This document shows, piece by piece, positions 1 to 14,200 of a stretch of 64,000 bases of DNA; position 1 is the stretch's first letter; the number at the start of each line of letters is the position of its first letter. Under the pieces are notes generated by a model that had not been told where the DNA came from, did not search any database, and saw nothing but the letters and a program-made list of their open reading frames with translations. This DNA is from Nemopilema nomurai. Taxonomy: Eukaryota; Cnidaria; Scyphozoa; Rhizostomeae; Rhizostomatidae. A program made the translations under genes and the position numbers. Location: contig ML133461.1 of assembly GCA_003864495.1 (NCBI GenBank), positions 953,613 to 1,017,612 on the forward strand, in the 5' to 3' direction.

Positions 1-941
1 CATATGAAAAGGAAAAACCAAATCTAATTTCCAGAAAAGCTGTCTTGCCCCCCTTTCCTTCCAACCCGTCATTGGAGGCCCTAGATTTGTATCGTAGATA
101 AATAGACATCCTGAAAATCGAGTCTTGCATACTTTTAACAAAGCACGTGGGCCTTTTGCTTCCAACGTATCTGTTAATCATTACCACAAGCCGCCTTTCA
201 GTGCTGCCCAGGCTTTGCTAAAATTACTACGCCAGCTACACCACAGTAAATATTAGACAAGCATCACAAATATGTACTATTTAAACACACACTGGCGAAA
301 TGTTGATGACAAACATGTCAACACAATGCTCCGGGTAATGACATTGCCATATTTAAATGTTTTTAATTCAGGTTTCACTGTTTTGGCAGCAGTCAGAGTG
401 CACTTCCTCGATTTCTCCTATTTATCAATATTGGGCTTTATTATAATCTATGGTTTTCTCGCTGGTCAAAGGATGTCTGGTTCTCTTTCAGGTGTGTAGT
501 GACCCGGTGCGATCCATGAACCGTTGCTTCCCTGGAGAGCAGTGCCAGGCAGCCTAACTAAACAGGTATGCATTTTGCAGGTTCGAATGTTTATAACCGC
601 TTTTCAATTACTTGTTTCTAAGGGAAAGAAGAAAGGCTTAGTCAGAAATTAGTTTCAACTGTCTTTTTGCCAAGGGAAGCGTTGAAAAGCCTTCCAAAAT
701 ACAGACGCTAATTTTCAACCGTCATTGCACGACTACACGAAGTTCACTCTGAGAAACTTCATTCTGTTCCACGATTGGGGTCTAATTAGAGTCTGAAAAT
801 ATATGTTTCTGTGTCAGATATGTTCTGATAACGCATTTATCACCCAAACTTGCCCTCGTTGGTCGTTTGATTTGACTTTTGGAGTGTCCCCACGTGAGAA
901 CACAGCAGCTCCAGCAAAGCCCCCCGTTGAGAAAGTCTGGC

Positions 942-996
942 AATTTTAGGCCGGGCACGAGCGAGTATTCCAACTTTAGGTCGGGCACGAGCGAGT
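942..996. repeat. Short direct repeat, period 30 bp, two copies
   Basis: AATTTTAGGCCGGGCACGAG at 942 recurs at 972 as AACTTTAGGTCGGGCACGAG, each followed by CGAGT. No function is visible. Confidence 0.8.
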
Positions 997-1290
997 GTTT
1001 AGAAACTCGCTTTAGACTCCATTTAGAAAATATAGCTGAGTTTTGTTGTGTTTTTTCGGATGAGTATCAAACCTCCATATCGATACGATTGATGCAATGC
1101 AATTAGAAGCAGTTGGGGGTTGTAGGGTTGACTGCAGCCCCACACCCCTGCCTTCTCTTCTCTGCCCGCTTATGGCTGCCCAAGATGACAGTATGTGCGC
1201 AAGAGTTTAAAATTCATTATTACATCTCGATTTTCTATTAAATTATGCTTTGTTTGTAAGGATACTGTGCTCTCCCAAGCAGGAGTGTAG

Positions 1291-1326
1291 AACTAGGGGG
1301 TCTGAGAACCCCTTGTTAATGCCAAA
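1291..1326. repeat. Dispersed hairpin motif, copy 1
   Basis: AGAACTAGGGGGTCTGAGAA followed by CCCCTTGTTAATG. A closely similar segment lies at 33101-33130, and its end (AGCCCCTTGTTAAT) recurs near 33650. Probably fragments of one dispersed repeat family; class unknown. Confidence 0.5.
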
Positions 1327-2657
1327 ATTTGTTATTACTATTTATTGTTTGCATATATATAAGTTTTTATTAATAATTAACATATCTACATATTTTAGTT
1401 AGTAATATATTACTATCTATATATTTCTTTTATTACTATTTTTGTATTATTTTGTATTTTTGTAAGAACTTTCCTTGTATTTTTGATAGCATTACAGCAC
1501 TGCTTCTAAGTCGTTTGAAGTTGTATTGAAAATACCCAACAAAGTTAAATGCGACGTAGATTTGTTGATAATCTCGATATGACGATGCTTCGCATGAACA
1601 TTCAAGGCATGGATTCTGTTTACACAAGGCTCGTTCTTCACATTGTAAAATCACTTTCAATCAGTGCAAATCACTTTTAATCAGGGTGAGTCACTTCAAA
1701 TCATGGTGTGCGTGGTGTACATCACTTCTGCTCATCCAATACAGTACCTAGCATTCGACCTATTATAGCATTTTCCTGTATTCTACATATTAAAGCTGCT
1801 AAAAATGAATGTTTGCGTCCCCGTCGCTACCGATTGTACAGAGCAGCAACTGTTAAAGGCGTGCCGCACCAATGAAAGCATCTGCCATTTTTCCACGTTT
1901 CTCCTTTTCACGCAGCGGTTGATTTCAACTTTCGATTCATGATGGAGGCCTCAATTATGTTCGGATAACTGTTACGGGCGCATAATTATCACCGGAATTC
2001 TTTTTGATTAAAAATGATCCGAGAGCACAGAAAAATGCAAATTTTTAGCCACTTTTTTAGTGATGCACTCCACTACTTGAAGAGAACATCCACACCCCAT
2101 GGCACTTTGTTGGTTTCGACCTCCTTTTAAGAAGCTTTTTGTTGTCTTGATACGTTTCTTTTTTTGGACGAATTGCTGGTTTGTGCCAAAATGGGTAATA
2201 ACTTGAACATTTTCTAATGCTATTCAGCTATATGGTTGTTTTGATTTATTTTTCTGATGCACATTTTACCACACATAAAATTTCAATTTTGTGAGTATTT
2301 TCGGAAAAGGAGAGAATCTCGCAATCGTTGGGGAAAATTCACGTCATTAGGATTGTCCAGGCATCGTCAATTGATGTTGTTGTCATGTTCCGTGAAACTG
2401 GATAATATATAAAGAAACAGAAGCTAACTTAGCATATGTCAGACATAACTAGCTAGGGTTAAAGAAACTTGCAGGGAGAGAGAGAGAATTCCAAGGGGAA
2501 TTGAATGTCACATAAAGGTAAAATTAGTCCAAGCTATTAAGAGTACTGTATCTGGCGCTAATTTGTAACCGTATCTTGGAAAAAGGGCTTCTCTCTACAT
2601 ATAGCTATAAGACGTAAAAGAGAAGTTTTATTAGGAATTTTGTCTTCAAGATTAAGA

Positions 2658-3124
2658 CAGGGCCGCATTAACGTTTGTTGGGGTCCTGGGCACAAAGTTG
2701 ATTGGGGCCCCCGAAAAGAAATTTATGGCACGTGCATAGTACTTGGCACCCAGTTCATGGATAAGGCAACAATATTCAGCAAGAACCAAGAAAGTAAACA
2801 TTAACTAAAAAGTTTGATAACGAATAAACTTGTAAAAATAAATGCATTTCGGTACCATCCCAATAAAACCTTCCTTAGTTCATTGCGCTGATGTCTTTCG
2901 CCTTGACTTTTCTGCTACAAACTTTTGGGTGATTCTATTGGGGTCTAAATCACTCAAGACATCAAAATTTGCTGCCATAAGGCATAAGGCAGCAAGGCGC
3001 TCTTGTGGATCTTAGTCTACTCTTTACCCTTTTCAGCATGGAAAAACCTCTTTTACCAGAGGCAACTCCACATGGCAAAATAAGCAACAATCTTAGTGCA
3101 GTCATTGCATTTGGGAGAGTTGCT
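2658..3124 (-). pseudogene. hAT-family transposase C-terminal relic
   Basis: The minus strand from 3124 reads ATLPNAMTALRLLLILPCGV, then GFSMLKRVKSRLRST. It continues after a frameshift at about 3000 as LMAANFDVLSDLDP and ends at the TGA at 2880-2882. This is the hAT dimerisation region, where the family pattern is ASGERSFS.LK.IK..LRS. The typical GER is GKRG here, so the copy is decayed. The sequence CAGGGCCGCATTAACG at 2658 looks like a hAT terminus; no matching far end was found. A 120-codon open frame just upstream on the same strand (3159-3521) may belong to the element but is not recognisable. Confidence 0.7.
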
Positions 3125-3524
3125 GCGAAATCTCCTTAGACAATTTGCATTTGTTTTTTTATGTCTGGTATGAATTAAGCCAAGTTTTTTTTCCAACGTC
3201 TGCAGGATCGAATGCTCTCAAAGTAGGCTGATGATCGCTCATGGACGTGAAATAGCTCTGGATGTTTCCAATCGTCAGGGCCTTTGTTTGAAATTGTCGA
3301 AGAATGATTTGTACTTTCAACCAATTTGCAATAAAAGCAAAACAAATTTCCTGTTGATGGCGAATAGAGAAGTCACATTCTCCTAATTTTCTTCCCGTCT
3401 GGTATTTTTCTGTGAAGAAGGGATTCGCTAAAATAATGAACTTTTTTTCACCCCTACTCTTTAAACTCCCTTGCTGACTGATTATACAAAGATGTCCATC
3501 TTTGACACTCTGTGGGGCCATTAG

Positions 3525-6500
3525 AGGCCCACTATCATTTTTGATTTGATGGTGAGAGCATATGCTCAGTCTAGCTCGTCTTTATTTTTTCAATTTTGGC
3601 AAGATTTAATGAGATTTATCATGGGTCCAGTAAATTAGCCATTATAGTTAGAGAGAAAACTTTTCACAACGTTTTATCTCAAAGATGATTATCTTAAAAA
3701 TTTCCACAAGCTTCGTTAAAAATTAAATGAGTGAAAAGTTTATTGAATTGGAAGTATCAAGATGTTTAACTGTTTTGAAGCTGATCGTTTAACTTTCCTT
3801 CAAATTTTGATGTAATAAAGTTACATTTGTGTAAGATTAGACCCTTAAAATTAGCTGCTAAGCGCTCTCTTGTTTTGAGTTCTATACGTTTCTTTATGGT
3901 TTTGTGCTCGTAGTTTATGGTTTTGAGCTATAAGTTGGTCTTCTTCTCTGTGAGCCTTTTAATTTTCAGTGTTCTAGAATAAATAGCGTATTATTATTCT
4001 TGTGTTATCAGCGACCTCTGAAGGCTCATTTTAAAACCAAACCGATACTTATGCAAGCTCTAAATCATGTTTTCCAAATGAGCCCAGGAGATTTTAGACT
4101 ATAATAGCTTGCTGAATGTTCCCACGACTACCAAATTTGCTAAATAAATATTTTGTGTCAAGTAGCTGTGAACCTAAAGTCACATAGAATTGTTTCTTCA
4201 AGCCAACTTACACTGAAATATAATTGGCATTTAGATTGCTTGACAAAGTTTACAGTTGATCATTTGAGTAGTGATTGGCCTTAAGTGTTGTTTGATAAAA
4301 GTGTCGATCAAGGCTAGCAATAGATGTACGATTTTTAAGGAACTATGTACATGAAAATTTAATTGAAATTAATTGCAAGCAAAGTCTTTGTGAAGACGCT
4401 CAACGAGGAGAAAATATTTGGCAGAAGGCGTGTTTATTGATTATGCTTTGGCTGTACAATCATAACTTGTTACGCTGCAAGCTCAAATCACTGTTTATAT
4501 AGCCGAACAAAGATTCTTTAAACTTTGTGACTGCTACGGAGAAGAATTATCAAAATTTACACCAAAGCACAATAGACCGCAAAATATTCTACGAAGACAT
4601 TCATGTCATTTTTGCAAGATCTCCATTCTTGATTTTACTCCATATGGGCCTAAACTGTGTCTTTGGAACAACCTATGTAGAAATGTTATTGTCGCCACTG
4701 TATTCTAACTAGCATTATTTAAGGGTAGACGCGAGAACGTCCCTAGCAAACCACTTCTCATAATAATGTTCGAATGCAGTTCGATTAAGCACGTGTTATT
4801 AGGATCATATTACGGCATTGTTATGAGAATCAGAGGTAAGAAGCAATTGTTTGGTGCGTTTGCTTATGGGAATTGGTACCTTAAATTTTTAATGAAAGAA
4901 AAACAAGCTTAAGATACCAGACTTCTATGGCACTTTTCTTTAGAAAACGCATCATAAAATGAAGAAAAATGTCATTTGGAAAGGCGGCGTTTTTTAATAT
5001 AAACTGATGTTTTATATCGAAACCATATGTTATCCAAAAACAGAATGCACCATTGCCCATTGAGTTTTGCTTCCGATCTATTCAGTTGCATACCAAGCAA
5101 TTAAGCCTTTTCTGTTTTGTGTTGGCAAGACGTCTTAACCATCATTGCATCGAAACGCTTAGCCTCTCTATTCTCTTTAATCTTTTTTAATGTTGCTGAC
5201 AAAAAGAGATTTCATCGAACTGTTTTCCCCTTTCATTATTCTAAATTATCCCCCTTAATTACTTTAAGCAGTGTTTTGGGATCGTGTGAAATTGACCCAT
5301 GGCAGAATCTCTCATGAAGATAAAAACTGTTTTCAACGATAAGATTTGAAATATTTTGTAATTTTCAATCTATTTTGTAAACAGTGTTGCTGTTGTATTC
5401 GAGTTACCCTAGTCCTAAGAATACTGACTGCAGCAGCCAATCCTTTTTCTCCAATTGTTCTATGTTTTCATCTTATGGCGAATGCTTAATTTCTCTAGCA
5501 TCAGCCCTACCGAAGCACTTTAACGTTTTCAATTGCCTGGGCACAGAGGCGCGTTTTCTATTGAAATTATATCTAAGAACCTTTTATGTGTTGTGAGGAA
5601 GGGGGCAAGTTACCCAACACCTTCCTACATCTTGGGCTTCCATCTTGGCCTCTGGCATCTATGGCTTTAGCCCAAAGAAACAAGCAAGTTGTTGATTAGA
5701 GCGTTGATCTTTGTGGCAGCTCAAAGAGTCGGAGCCACGCCTGTGTACCCAAACAAAATGCCAGCATGAAAAATAAACTACAAAGATCATCGAATTAAGG
5801 AACAAATCAATATGACCCGAGCAGAGGAATTCGAGCCACGTGAGCTGGCCCTTAATTCAAAAGCGTTTAAGAACAAGAATTGGCTTTCCTTCTAGGAGAT
5901 TAGCTCTGGCCAGTAATCCCCCCAGATACGCGGAGAAAAAGAGGAATAATGATTCCTTAATTAGAAAACAATTTTGCAAGCCCATGATAAGTCCGATCAC
6001 AAAGGCTCGCTCCGCCGAATGTCACGAAATTATGGCAGATCTCCCATTTAATCGTTCATGAAGAAAACGTTAATTGTAGAAGACAAATTTCGATTATCAA
6101 GAACATATTAAAGGAATTGGCAGTGCACCTTTCAACTGAAATATTTTCTTTATTGCTTTCGTATCAATTCCATTATTAATATCCAAATTCATTTTTTCGA
6201 AATTACGTGTAAGCCATAAGTATGTACAATGATACGTAAGGTAAAGAGTGTGTGTTACATAATAAAAAATGACCAATCAGAACATGATTGCATGCCTTGT
6301 TGTTGAACTAAATCTCAGTTGCTACTCAACAACCAATGGCTTGCTCCTTAAACCAGGCCAAAAGCCAATCATTCGGCGTCACGTGGCTCTTTATCGTGAT
6401 AATAAAAGCGTTTTTTGTACAACCCTTTACGAATCACCTTGCAGAGCTCGTAAGATTTGCTCAATCCACGACTCACTTTTTCCGAACTTGTATAAGTTTG

Positions 6501-7973
6501 GATTCTAACCGTCTTTCTTGTGCATTTTATTCCACGATCTCCTCCCTTGAAGCCATTTTCTAATTTTCTCTGCTGAGAAATTGCCACAGACTTCTAAGAT
6601 TGTTTTGGATCGTTGTTAATAATAACAGACAGTTAAGAAATCGCATCATTCAATATTATGCCTGTTGATAAAATAGCAACTTTGATCCTTTAAAAGGCTC
6701 AACTTTAAGAAAAGTGAATTTATTTTCCTAAGTATATGCAGCGTGTATTGCCACATTTTCTGTCACATTGAAAGGAACAGGAGCTGTTTGGTTCCAGCGC
6801 ATAGGAAGAAATGTAAGAACATATTGAGGAATAAATGTATCGTGATCAGAAATATTTTCACAAGCATTGTGCCACCATATTCCAAGATCTGTCTTCTTTC
6901 TTGATCCTCTTCAAGTATGACATCTACTGCTATGTCATCACACTTTTCGGAGTTTGTTACCGACCAAGGAGACATTTCTTACTTCATTACCCGTGTAGCG
7001 GCCATTATAGTCTAAACCATGTGTGCAAGACTTCACCTACTTCATTCATTCCTTTTTGCAAAGTTGGTTTTCACAAAGTGGGCTAACGGGGATCAACTGT
7101 TCGAGGAAAGCGCACAAACTGTCCTTCTTTATACTTTTCAGACTACTCTCTCTTCTCATGGAGTGTAAAATTCTGTGGCAGATTAAATCTTTTCTCAACA
7201 GTGAACAGTAAACTTGCTATTTTTGGGGGTCAACTCCTTGCCCTAAGGTGATTTGAGCCCGCCTACAACAGACAGTGACAGAAATATCTGGTGCATAACG
7301 ATATCTGTAATAACTTTATACTGTCTGGAATTTTTCCTCCTTAGAATGCCTGCAAGCTTTTCTTATCAAAAATTCTGTTAGCCAATTTCTTATCCCAGTG
7401 GTTTGGTTGTTTTTTAGTACTGTATTGGGTCTTATCTCTGTATTGGGTAGTACTGTATTGGGTCTGATTGCTTATCTCCGATTGAAGCCACCTAAGTATG
7501 TTATGGTTTCGCTGTAAGCCAAAATAATCCCAATAATTTTGCAAAAATAATTCTTTCCAGTCGCGAAAGTTCATCTTTAATCTATTTGCAAGACCTATAA
7601 TTTCGAGACTAATAAAGAAATTTAGGCTAACAAGGAGACGTAGTAATCGAAAAGGATGAAGCAGTGAGGCCTAGTCAATGACAGTGTGTAAGAGTTAGGC
7701 GGGGAAGGTACGGGCTTCAAAATGGTGCTCCCTCCTACAAGGGTGCCTGTTTGCTAAACGTCTTTTCTTAGTAGATAAGAAAAGGAGAATTATGGAGGAA
7801 AATACGATTTTACGTCATCTCTTTTGCGACCACCGCTCCCAGTCACAATTGCTTACCCTTTGCACTAGGCCTTGCAAACCTGAATCCCATCATAGATACG
7901 AATAAGTTCACGTTGTAGGGTCATAACAATCTCTTTTGAAATGGATCTCCCATAACGGAAATTGAGATACCTA
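3525..7973. other. No supported gene
   Basis: Only short open frames without recognisable motifs or good splice partners. No tRNA, repeat array or clear transposon end seen. Confidence 0.6.
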
Positions 7974-8246
7974 CAATGCCTGCCAAACGTTCTTGGAACA
8001 TCTCAGTATTTTCTCTGGTTTTTGCATTATTCATTTCTTTGACACGCCACAAGCTGTTATCCCCCTCCTCCCCTCTAAAACAATGTTGGTAGCAAAGTAT
8101 AGCATCAGTCTGGGGAAAAAGTTTGGCGTAAAATTGACTCTTCGTTTATTAGCAGGACATCATTGTTCGTAGGGGGGTTGGAGGGGGATGAGTGAACGTG
8201 AATCAAAGAATATTCGTAAGTGTGCCAGTGGTTTTGGCAGGCATTG
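7974..8246. mobile_element. Foldback MITE-like inverted-repeat element (273 bp)
   Basis: A perfect 14-bp terminal inverted repeat (CAATGCCTGCCAAA at 7974-7987, its complement at 8233-8246) encloses further matching segments in mirrored order: TTCTTTGA, ATCCCCCTCC (8059-8068 against 8179-8188) and AACAATG. The whole element would fold into one imperfect hairpin. There is no coding capacity, and a target-site duplication is not clear. Confidence 0.6.
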
Positions 8247-11200
8247 CATGTCCTGATTGTGAACCAATGTGTTCATCTTAATTTGGTTGTTCCGCGAGAG
8301 TAATCGCAATTATGAATAAATTGAAAAGCCTGTTTTACGTCCCCATCAGACCTCCCAACACTGGCCAGAATATTGCCTCCTCGGGCGAATACATACTGGA
8401 TGCCATTAGGCGAATGTCGTCGGTTAAACCTTGAGTAGATTCGAGTTACAGGCCCCTAAGTGGCCAATCTGATATTCTCGCATTTTGTCGTACCGACGTA
8501 TTTAATATCTTGCAAACATTCTGTAGTTTCAGAGTCAACCCTGTCATGATCTATCAACTGGGGACCACCCAGTTATCTTCACATTTGGCAAAAATGGAAG
8601 ACATTTCACTGCAGTAGCAAATTACGGTTGAATATAAAGGTATATCTAAATCTTCAAAACAAAGCAATTCGCGACCAAAGGGTCCAAACAACATGAATTT
8701 TTCAGTATAAATTTATTTCAAGGTGAAGATTTCAATTCTAAAGTTGATTTTTGAGAAAGGGCCGTAGGCAGTGAGAAACAAAATCGATGACGTCAACCAG
8801 GATCGGAGAATAGGACCAAGATCCATAGCAAGCTCTAACAACATAAAGGAGCCAGATCATCAAGGGTGAATCCACTCGTAGCCCGTCCGTCACCTCAATC
8901 TATGATGGCCTTCAAAATTTCTAATTTCTGAAAGTTCTGATTTCTGTTTTCGGAATTTTTATTTGAGTTCTGATATTGCCCAAGGCATCCAGCTCTTTCA
9001 ATCACACTTTGATTATAGCAGCGTGCAAAGTTGATTATAAATGAAAATGTTGGTTCAATTTAAATATGTTTTCATCCTGAGAGATATAAATGTCTTGTCC
9101 TCGTGAAATGTCCTCTTGTCATCATGCCATTGTTACAATCTTTTATATTCGTCTTATTGCTAGACCACACTATCTTTATACGACGATCTTTCGCTTTTCT
9201 GAAAAATATGAGCTTTGTAAATAATTTTAGTCTTCAAATGCATTTGGAGAGTCCATATTGCGCCCAAATAGATACTAGCGACAAAATTCGTATTAATTGG
9301 CAAGCTAGGTCGTCTTTTCGTCTAGGAATTTCGAAGTCCATTCCATGTAGACAGAAAAAACTTTTCTTCCCTCTCGGGTCTTTTTAAAGAAAGTGTGATT
9401 AGTATGGTTGTTGGTCATTAGAGAGCGATTCTCTTTTGATTTCTATCCGGAATTGGCTATTTAAGTTGCCAGGTTTTTGAGGAGTTCAGGGCGACGAAGT
9501 GTTTTAAGATTGCGAAATCCAAGGCTCCGCTCTCCGCAACACTTTAGAATGCATTTATAGTCTTCTCTAAATCGTCAGTCGTCTATATTAATGCTTATCA
9601 CGCGTGTGGTGTAAAACTGTCTCAGGTCATATGTTAAAAATTTGAAGATAAGAAATTTAATGAGGTTAGAAAGCACATGACTAGTGGAATTTAGTTGGAA
9701 TCGTCTCATTTGTCTGTTGCCAAGGAAGGAAATTATCAGGTGGTGTTTCGCGGAATAAATGGAAATGCTAGTTTCTGCAATATATTTAAGTTGGATAAGG
9801 AGATTGTTCCAAATTTTAGCCAAATAGACGTTTTGATTTTAGGGTTTTGAAAATTAAATACCTCAATAAAAAAGTACAATTTGACTGTAGGGGAAGCACG
9901 ATTCTTGGAAATGGCCACCAAAATTGTACGTAGGATTTGTAAACAAGAGATTGCTTTATTTTTCAAAATACAAAGCTTTTCATATGACAGAGAGACTGTA
10001 TGCAATTTCATGCTCCACATATTTTTGGGTGTACTTTTGTGAAAATCGTGATTTGTCGCATTTCCCACCTTGCATAACTCCTTTTATACATTTATTGTCC
10101 TGTCCATTTGAATACGTTATCTAAGAAATCCTGAATGTCCTTATTGTACTCTTAGGGAAGCGGCCTTATTAACACGATTGTTCGCAAGGATCTTTTGAGT
10201 ACAAGTCAAGTAATCGGCCCCATTGTCACGCTCCGCTTTTACGCAAATACTAGCGTTCTATTTTCTGTGTTGTCATTGTCTCTAACAAGGACTTGTTGAA
10301 TCAAATTGCGAAAACAGGATCTTTAAAGAACATTTTATTTACATGCAGAAGTATGAACTGCAATCACAGTAAAATGCCGAATTAATAAAGAGCGTTGCTC
10401 TGCAGAAGCCTGTATCTCCCAAGGATTGTCCCGCCATTGTCACTAGGGGCTGCCTAACAACACCCATTTAACAATTGGCGACTCTCGACCTACAGCACCG
10501 TAGCGGTTGTAACAAATAAGCTTTTGTGTCCGCAGAATTTAGTGGAGGATTGCAGAGCTATCGAAAATTGGTCTAGAGACAAGAGAAGCAGTGATTTATT
10601 TGGTAAGTCTACCATTATTTAACTTTTTTTCGAAAAATCTTGATAACATCCTTGAAGGAAATTTGTATGAATGAGATATCGCTGTAAATCGGATCGGATT
10701 ATTAGCGATTTGTTGGAATTTGGCGAAATTGGACAAATAGGACGAAATAGGACGAAATAAGACGACATGCCAAGAAGCTATTGGAAACAGCTGTTGAATA
10801 CCAGGAAACAGAACGTTTGAGAACCAGATGCTTAGCAGACGGAGTAATCCATTTCGCTGTCTGCTTGTCTGACGTAACCAACTATTTGGCAAATTCATTA
10901 TGTTCTGCTTTCTCATTTCTTCCTTAACCTAAACAGAGGATCAAATAGTATGCCTTGTGTCAAATGGTATTTCTTCCCTTATCAAAGAAGCGCTGCCGAT
11001 GTTGTCTGAGAACTTTGTTCACTTTTCTTGAAATTTCAAACAATTTCAAACAGAGGTGATTCATCAAAGTTGTTCGCTTTGCTTCACGTCTAGCGAAGAT
11101 ATAAAGTTATTTTTGAAGTAATTTGGCATAAGAATTGTAAGAAACAGAATACAGTAATTCTCAGTTTAATTCCTCGACACCTAGAGATGAGTCCGTCAAA

Positions 11201-14200
11201 CAATGATTCAAAGTGGATCGATGCAAGGACGACGTTCATTTTATGACTTACTAGCAAATCCTGAGTAATATAATCAAAATCTAAAAAATAACATTGTTAA
11301 AAACTGTTGACTGCGAGGCAAGATTTTTGGGCGCAGTGTCAATAGTGTTGGTGGTGCCAGTGACGTATCAGGCACCTAGCAACGCAGAAAGATATAAAAG
11401 TACCTTTAAAGTCAAATTGCCCGTTATGGTCTCTACCTAGGTGCTTTCCAAGAGACTTTCTATGCTAAACGGAATTCAATGGACATTTGAATTTGTTCCT
11501 GGTGTGTAGGCAAAGTGAATAATATTCACACTGTTATGTAAATGCAATCAATCCTCACTAAATCAGACCCATCTTTCAACGATGTACACATTTTTACTTT
11601 GGTTTTTTTCGAATATTTAAACTCAGGGCTTTTTAATGTCTATTTTCTTTCGAATAGTTGTTTTAACAAAAATCTCGACGACTCGAAACATTTTTCACCT
11701 ATGACAGCAAAAAATGCACCAAAAAGCTAAAAACCGATGTTCGGCTATGTCCACTGAAGGAACTTTATTTGATCTTTTTATGCTTTTCTGCTGCTGTTTT
11801 ACCTTTGTTTGCCTTTTGTTTTACCTCATTTTTCAATCGTTTGCTTTTTGAGGTTTGCAACTTATTCTCACTTTTCGAAAGAATACGACTAGATGGACTC
11901 TAACAATGTTAAGCGCTGATCCAATATAAGGTCCTGGAAAGTAACGTGTGTCTGACTCTGAGATTTTGCTTGAATCCCCTGTGCAAGAATATCATAACAC
12001 GTTCTTCTATCAAGAGGGAAACACGAATTGCCCTCCCGCCTCGTTTGCAGACATTTAGCCTCGATCACAAGTCTTGGCAGCAGCCATAGAAATATTTCTA
12101 TGGCAGCAACAAACTCCGTATGACCCATCACGCCCACGAAAACCCTTCACCCTTTGCCAACCATTACCATTCCATGATGAGGAAACAGCTCCAGTACCGA
12201 TGCCCCCACCTTATTGTTTCTTTATGTTGCTTTGGTAGCAGCCACTAGCGGAAGCCTTGGTGTGTGTTTCATTTTCAGGGCGGCTATCGGCTGAAACAGC
12301 GAGCTATGTTCTGTGAAGCCTTCCTTTCTTGGTCGGGATTTTAAAGTCCTCATTAGAAGCCTATGTCGTGATTTGAAAATCTGCCAGCACTTTAACGCCA
12401 AAAATGAGTGCCCGGCAGTCTCTTTACAGACTGTATTTTGTTTATCATCATGAGCAGACAGTTAATTTGTAATGGTAAAAAATGCCTTAAAAGTTGGAAA
12501 CGCACCCTGAACATGCACGGAGAAAACGTTTGCATATAAAGCATCTGATCATGTGAAGTTAAAAGGGGGAAACATAGATGGGTAAGATTGGAAAAAAGTG
12601 TGCAACTTCTAATGTTTATGTTTTCGTACAACGTTCACGTGATGCTGCCGTATGATGTTAATCAGGTTAATGATTTTAGGAGTGGCTCGAAGTAGGTCCA
12701 TGTCGGCTTCCAGAATCTAAACTTTGCAGTTTGGAAGGTCATTCTAGTGTCCGAAAGCAATACAAACTTTTTTTTATAAGAATAATGTTTTTAAGGATCT
12801 TGAGGCTCAAGATTGCTAAATTTTAAGAATAATTTCAGAATATGCCAGGCTCAACCTTCATCAAAAGTTTCTCCCTAAACTGAGCTTTTTGCCAGAGCAA
12901 AACAACTGTCCCTTTGACGCTATATTCATACACAATTGTATATACATATATTTAATATCTTCTATGATATAAAGGCAAATCTTCTTATAAAAAGTATGTG
13001 TAGCATTTGTCAAGTGGACAGTAGTTAATTAAAAAGTTTTTTACAAGTATTTTATTTGTTAAAGTATTTTTTTATAAGTATAAGTATTTTATGTTTTGGT
13101 ATTTAACGCTATTAGCACCGTTCTTTGCAGATCTGTCCTATTTAATTGTACTTCTTTTGAAACCTTTTCTATATATAAAATCAGCTGTTACGTCTGAATC
13201 ATTGAGTCAAATTCGGACTTTCTCCTCATCACCTCCTCTGGTTTGGAAACCTTTGTCACGACCTCCGACGTGATATATATCACCCTATTTTTACAGGACG
13301 TATACGTTATAAGATTTGAATTAGGTTTTATGAGTTATTAGGTTTAATTGATATTTTAAGACAGCCGGGAATTTTAATTATATTCCAATCACCAACCAAA
13401 AACAATTAAATCTCAACGTTATTGGAATATAGAGCAACGTTTTATAGGATTTCTTGAGAATACTAGATTTATCTTCTTTACATCACATTTCGATCAATAT
13501 AATTTGATTCTAGGTCCCTAATTTTGTAATGACACCTCAACTTGGCCTCAACTTATTAAACTTGGTCTTGGCATAGTTGTGGAAAGGGGGTTACTGTGAA
13601 TTGGTTACCGTTACTGTGGTTAGCTATGGTTGCTTTATGATCATCCAAAGACAGCCCCTATGATGTAGGCTCCATTCCAGGGTCTCGCTGGCGCTGCTCA
13701 ATTCGGGCACACTGTCTAAATCTTTTTATGAAAATCATGCTGCAAGTGGAACATTGTCTTGCAACAGATATTCTAACAATACAAACAGTACTGTTTTGTA
13801 TTGTTTTTGGAGTCTAAACAAGGCTTCGCAAGTCTCATAGGCATGCAACTTAATTAACAGAAAAAATCGTTTTGCTTCATCGAATAGAACATTTCAACAG
13901 CTGCATTTCTAAGTTGAATACCTTCCTAAGGCATCCTTTTGAATGCGTTTCACAAAAAATAGTACGATTGATCGAAAAGCTGATATCCTATTTCGGTTGA
14001 CTTGTTTCATTTGTAGATAATCTCTAATTTGGTTTGGGAGATTTAAGTTGCGACAGTAAAATGTTTTGCAAGACCTTTCCGCGTCTGTACTTAGCTAGGC
14101 ACGAGTTGAAAGATTATCACTTTTGTTCAACATGATTACCTCTGATTCCCCGAGCTTTAAGTAAAATTTCTGAACATTGAAGACTTCTTCGTGCAATCCT

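Larger units (their letters stand above)
1..2657. other. No supported gene
   Basis: AT-rich sequence with frequent stops on both strands. It holds the 30-bp direct repeat (942-996) and the hairpin motif (1291-1326). An exon-like segment at 490-564, with a TCTTTCAG acceptor and AACAG|GTATGC donor, has no recognisable protein content. Confidence 0.6.

Noticed and set aside
490..564. Exon-like segment with a good acceptor and donor, one frame open to a stop
   Set aside because: About 20 codons with no recognisable protein; paired splice-like signals are frequent by chance.
3159..3521. 120-codon minus-strand frame beside the hAT relic
   Set aside because: No hAT or other motif recognised; may be part of the element but not supportable as a gene.
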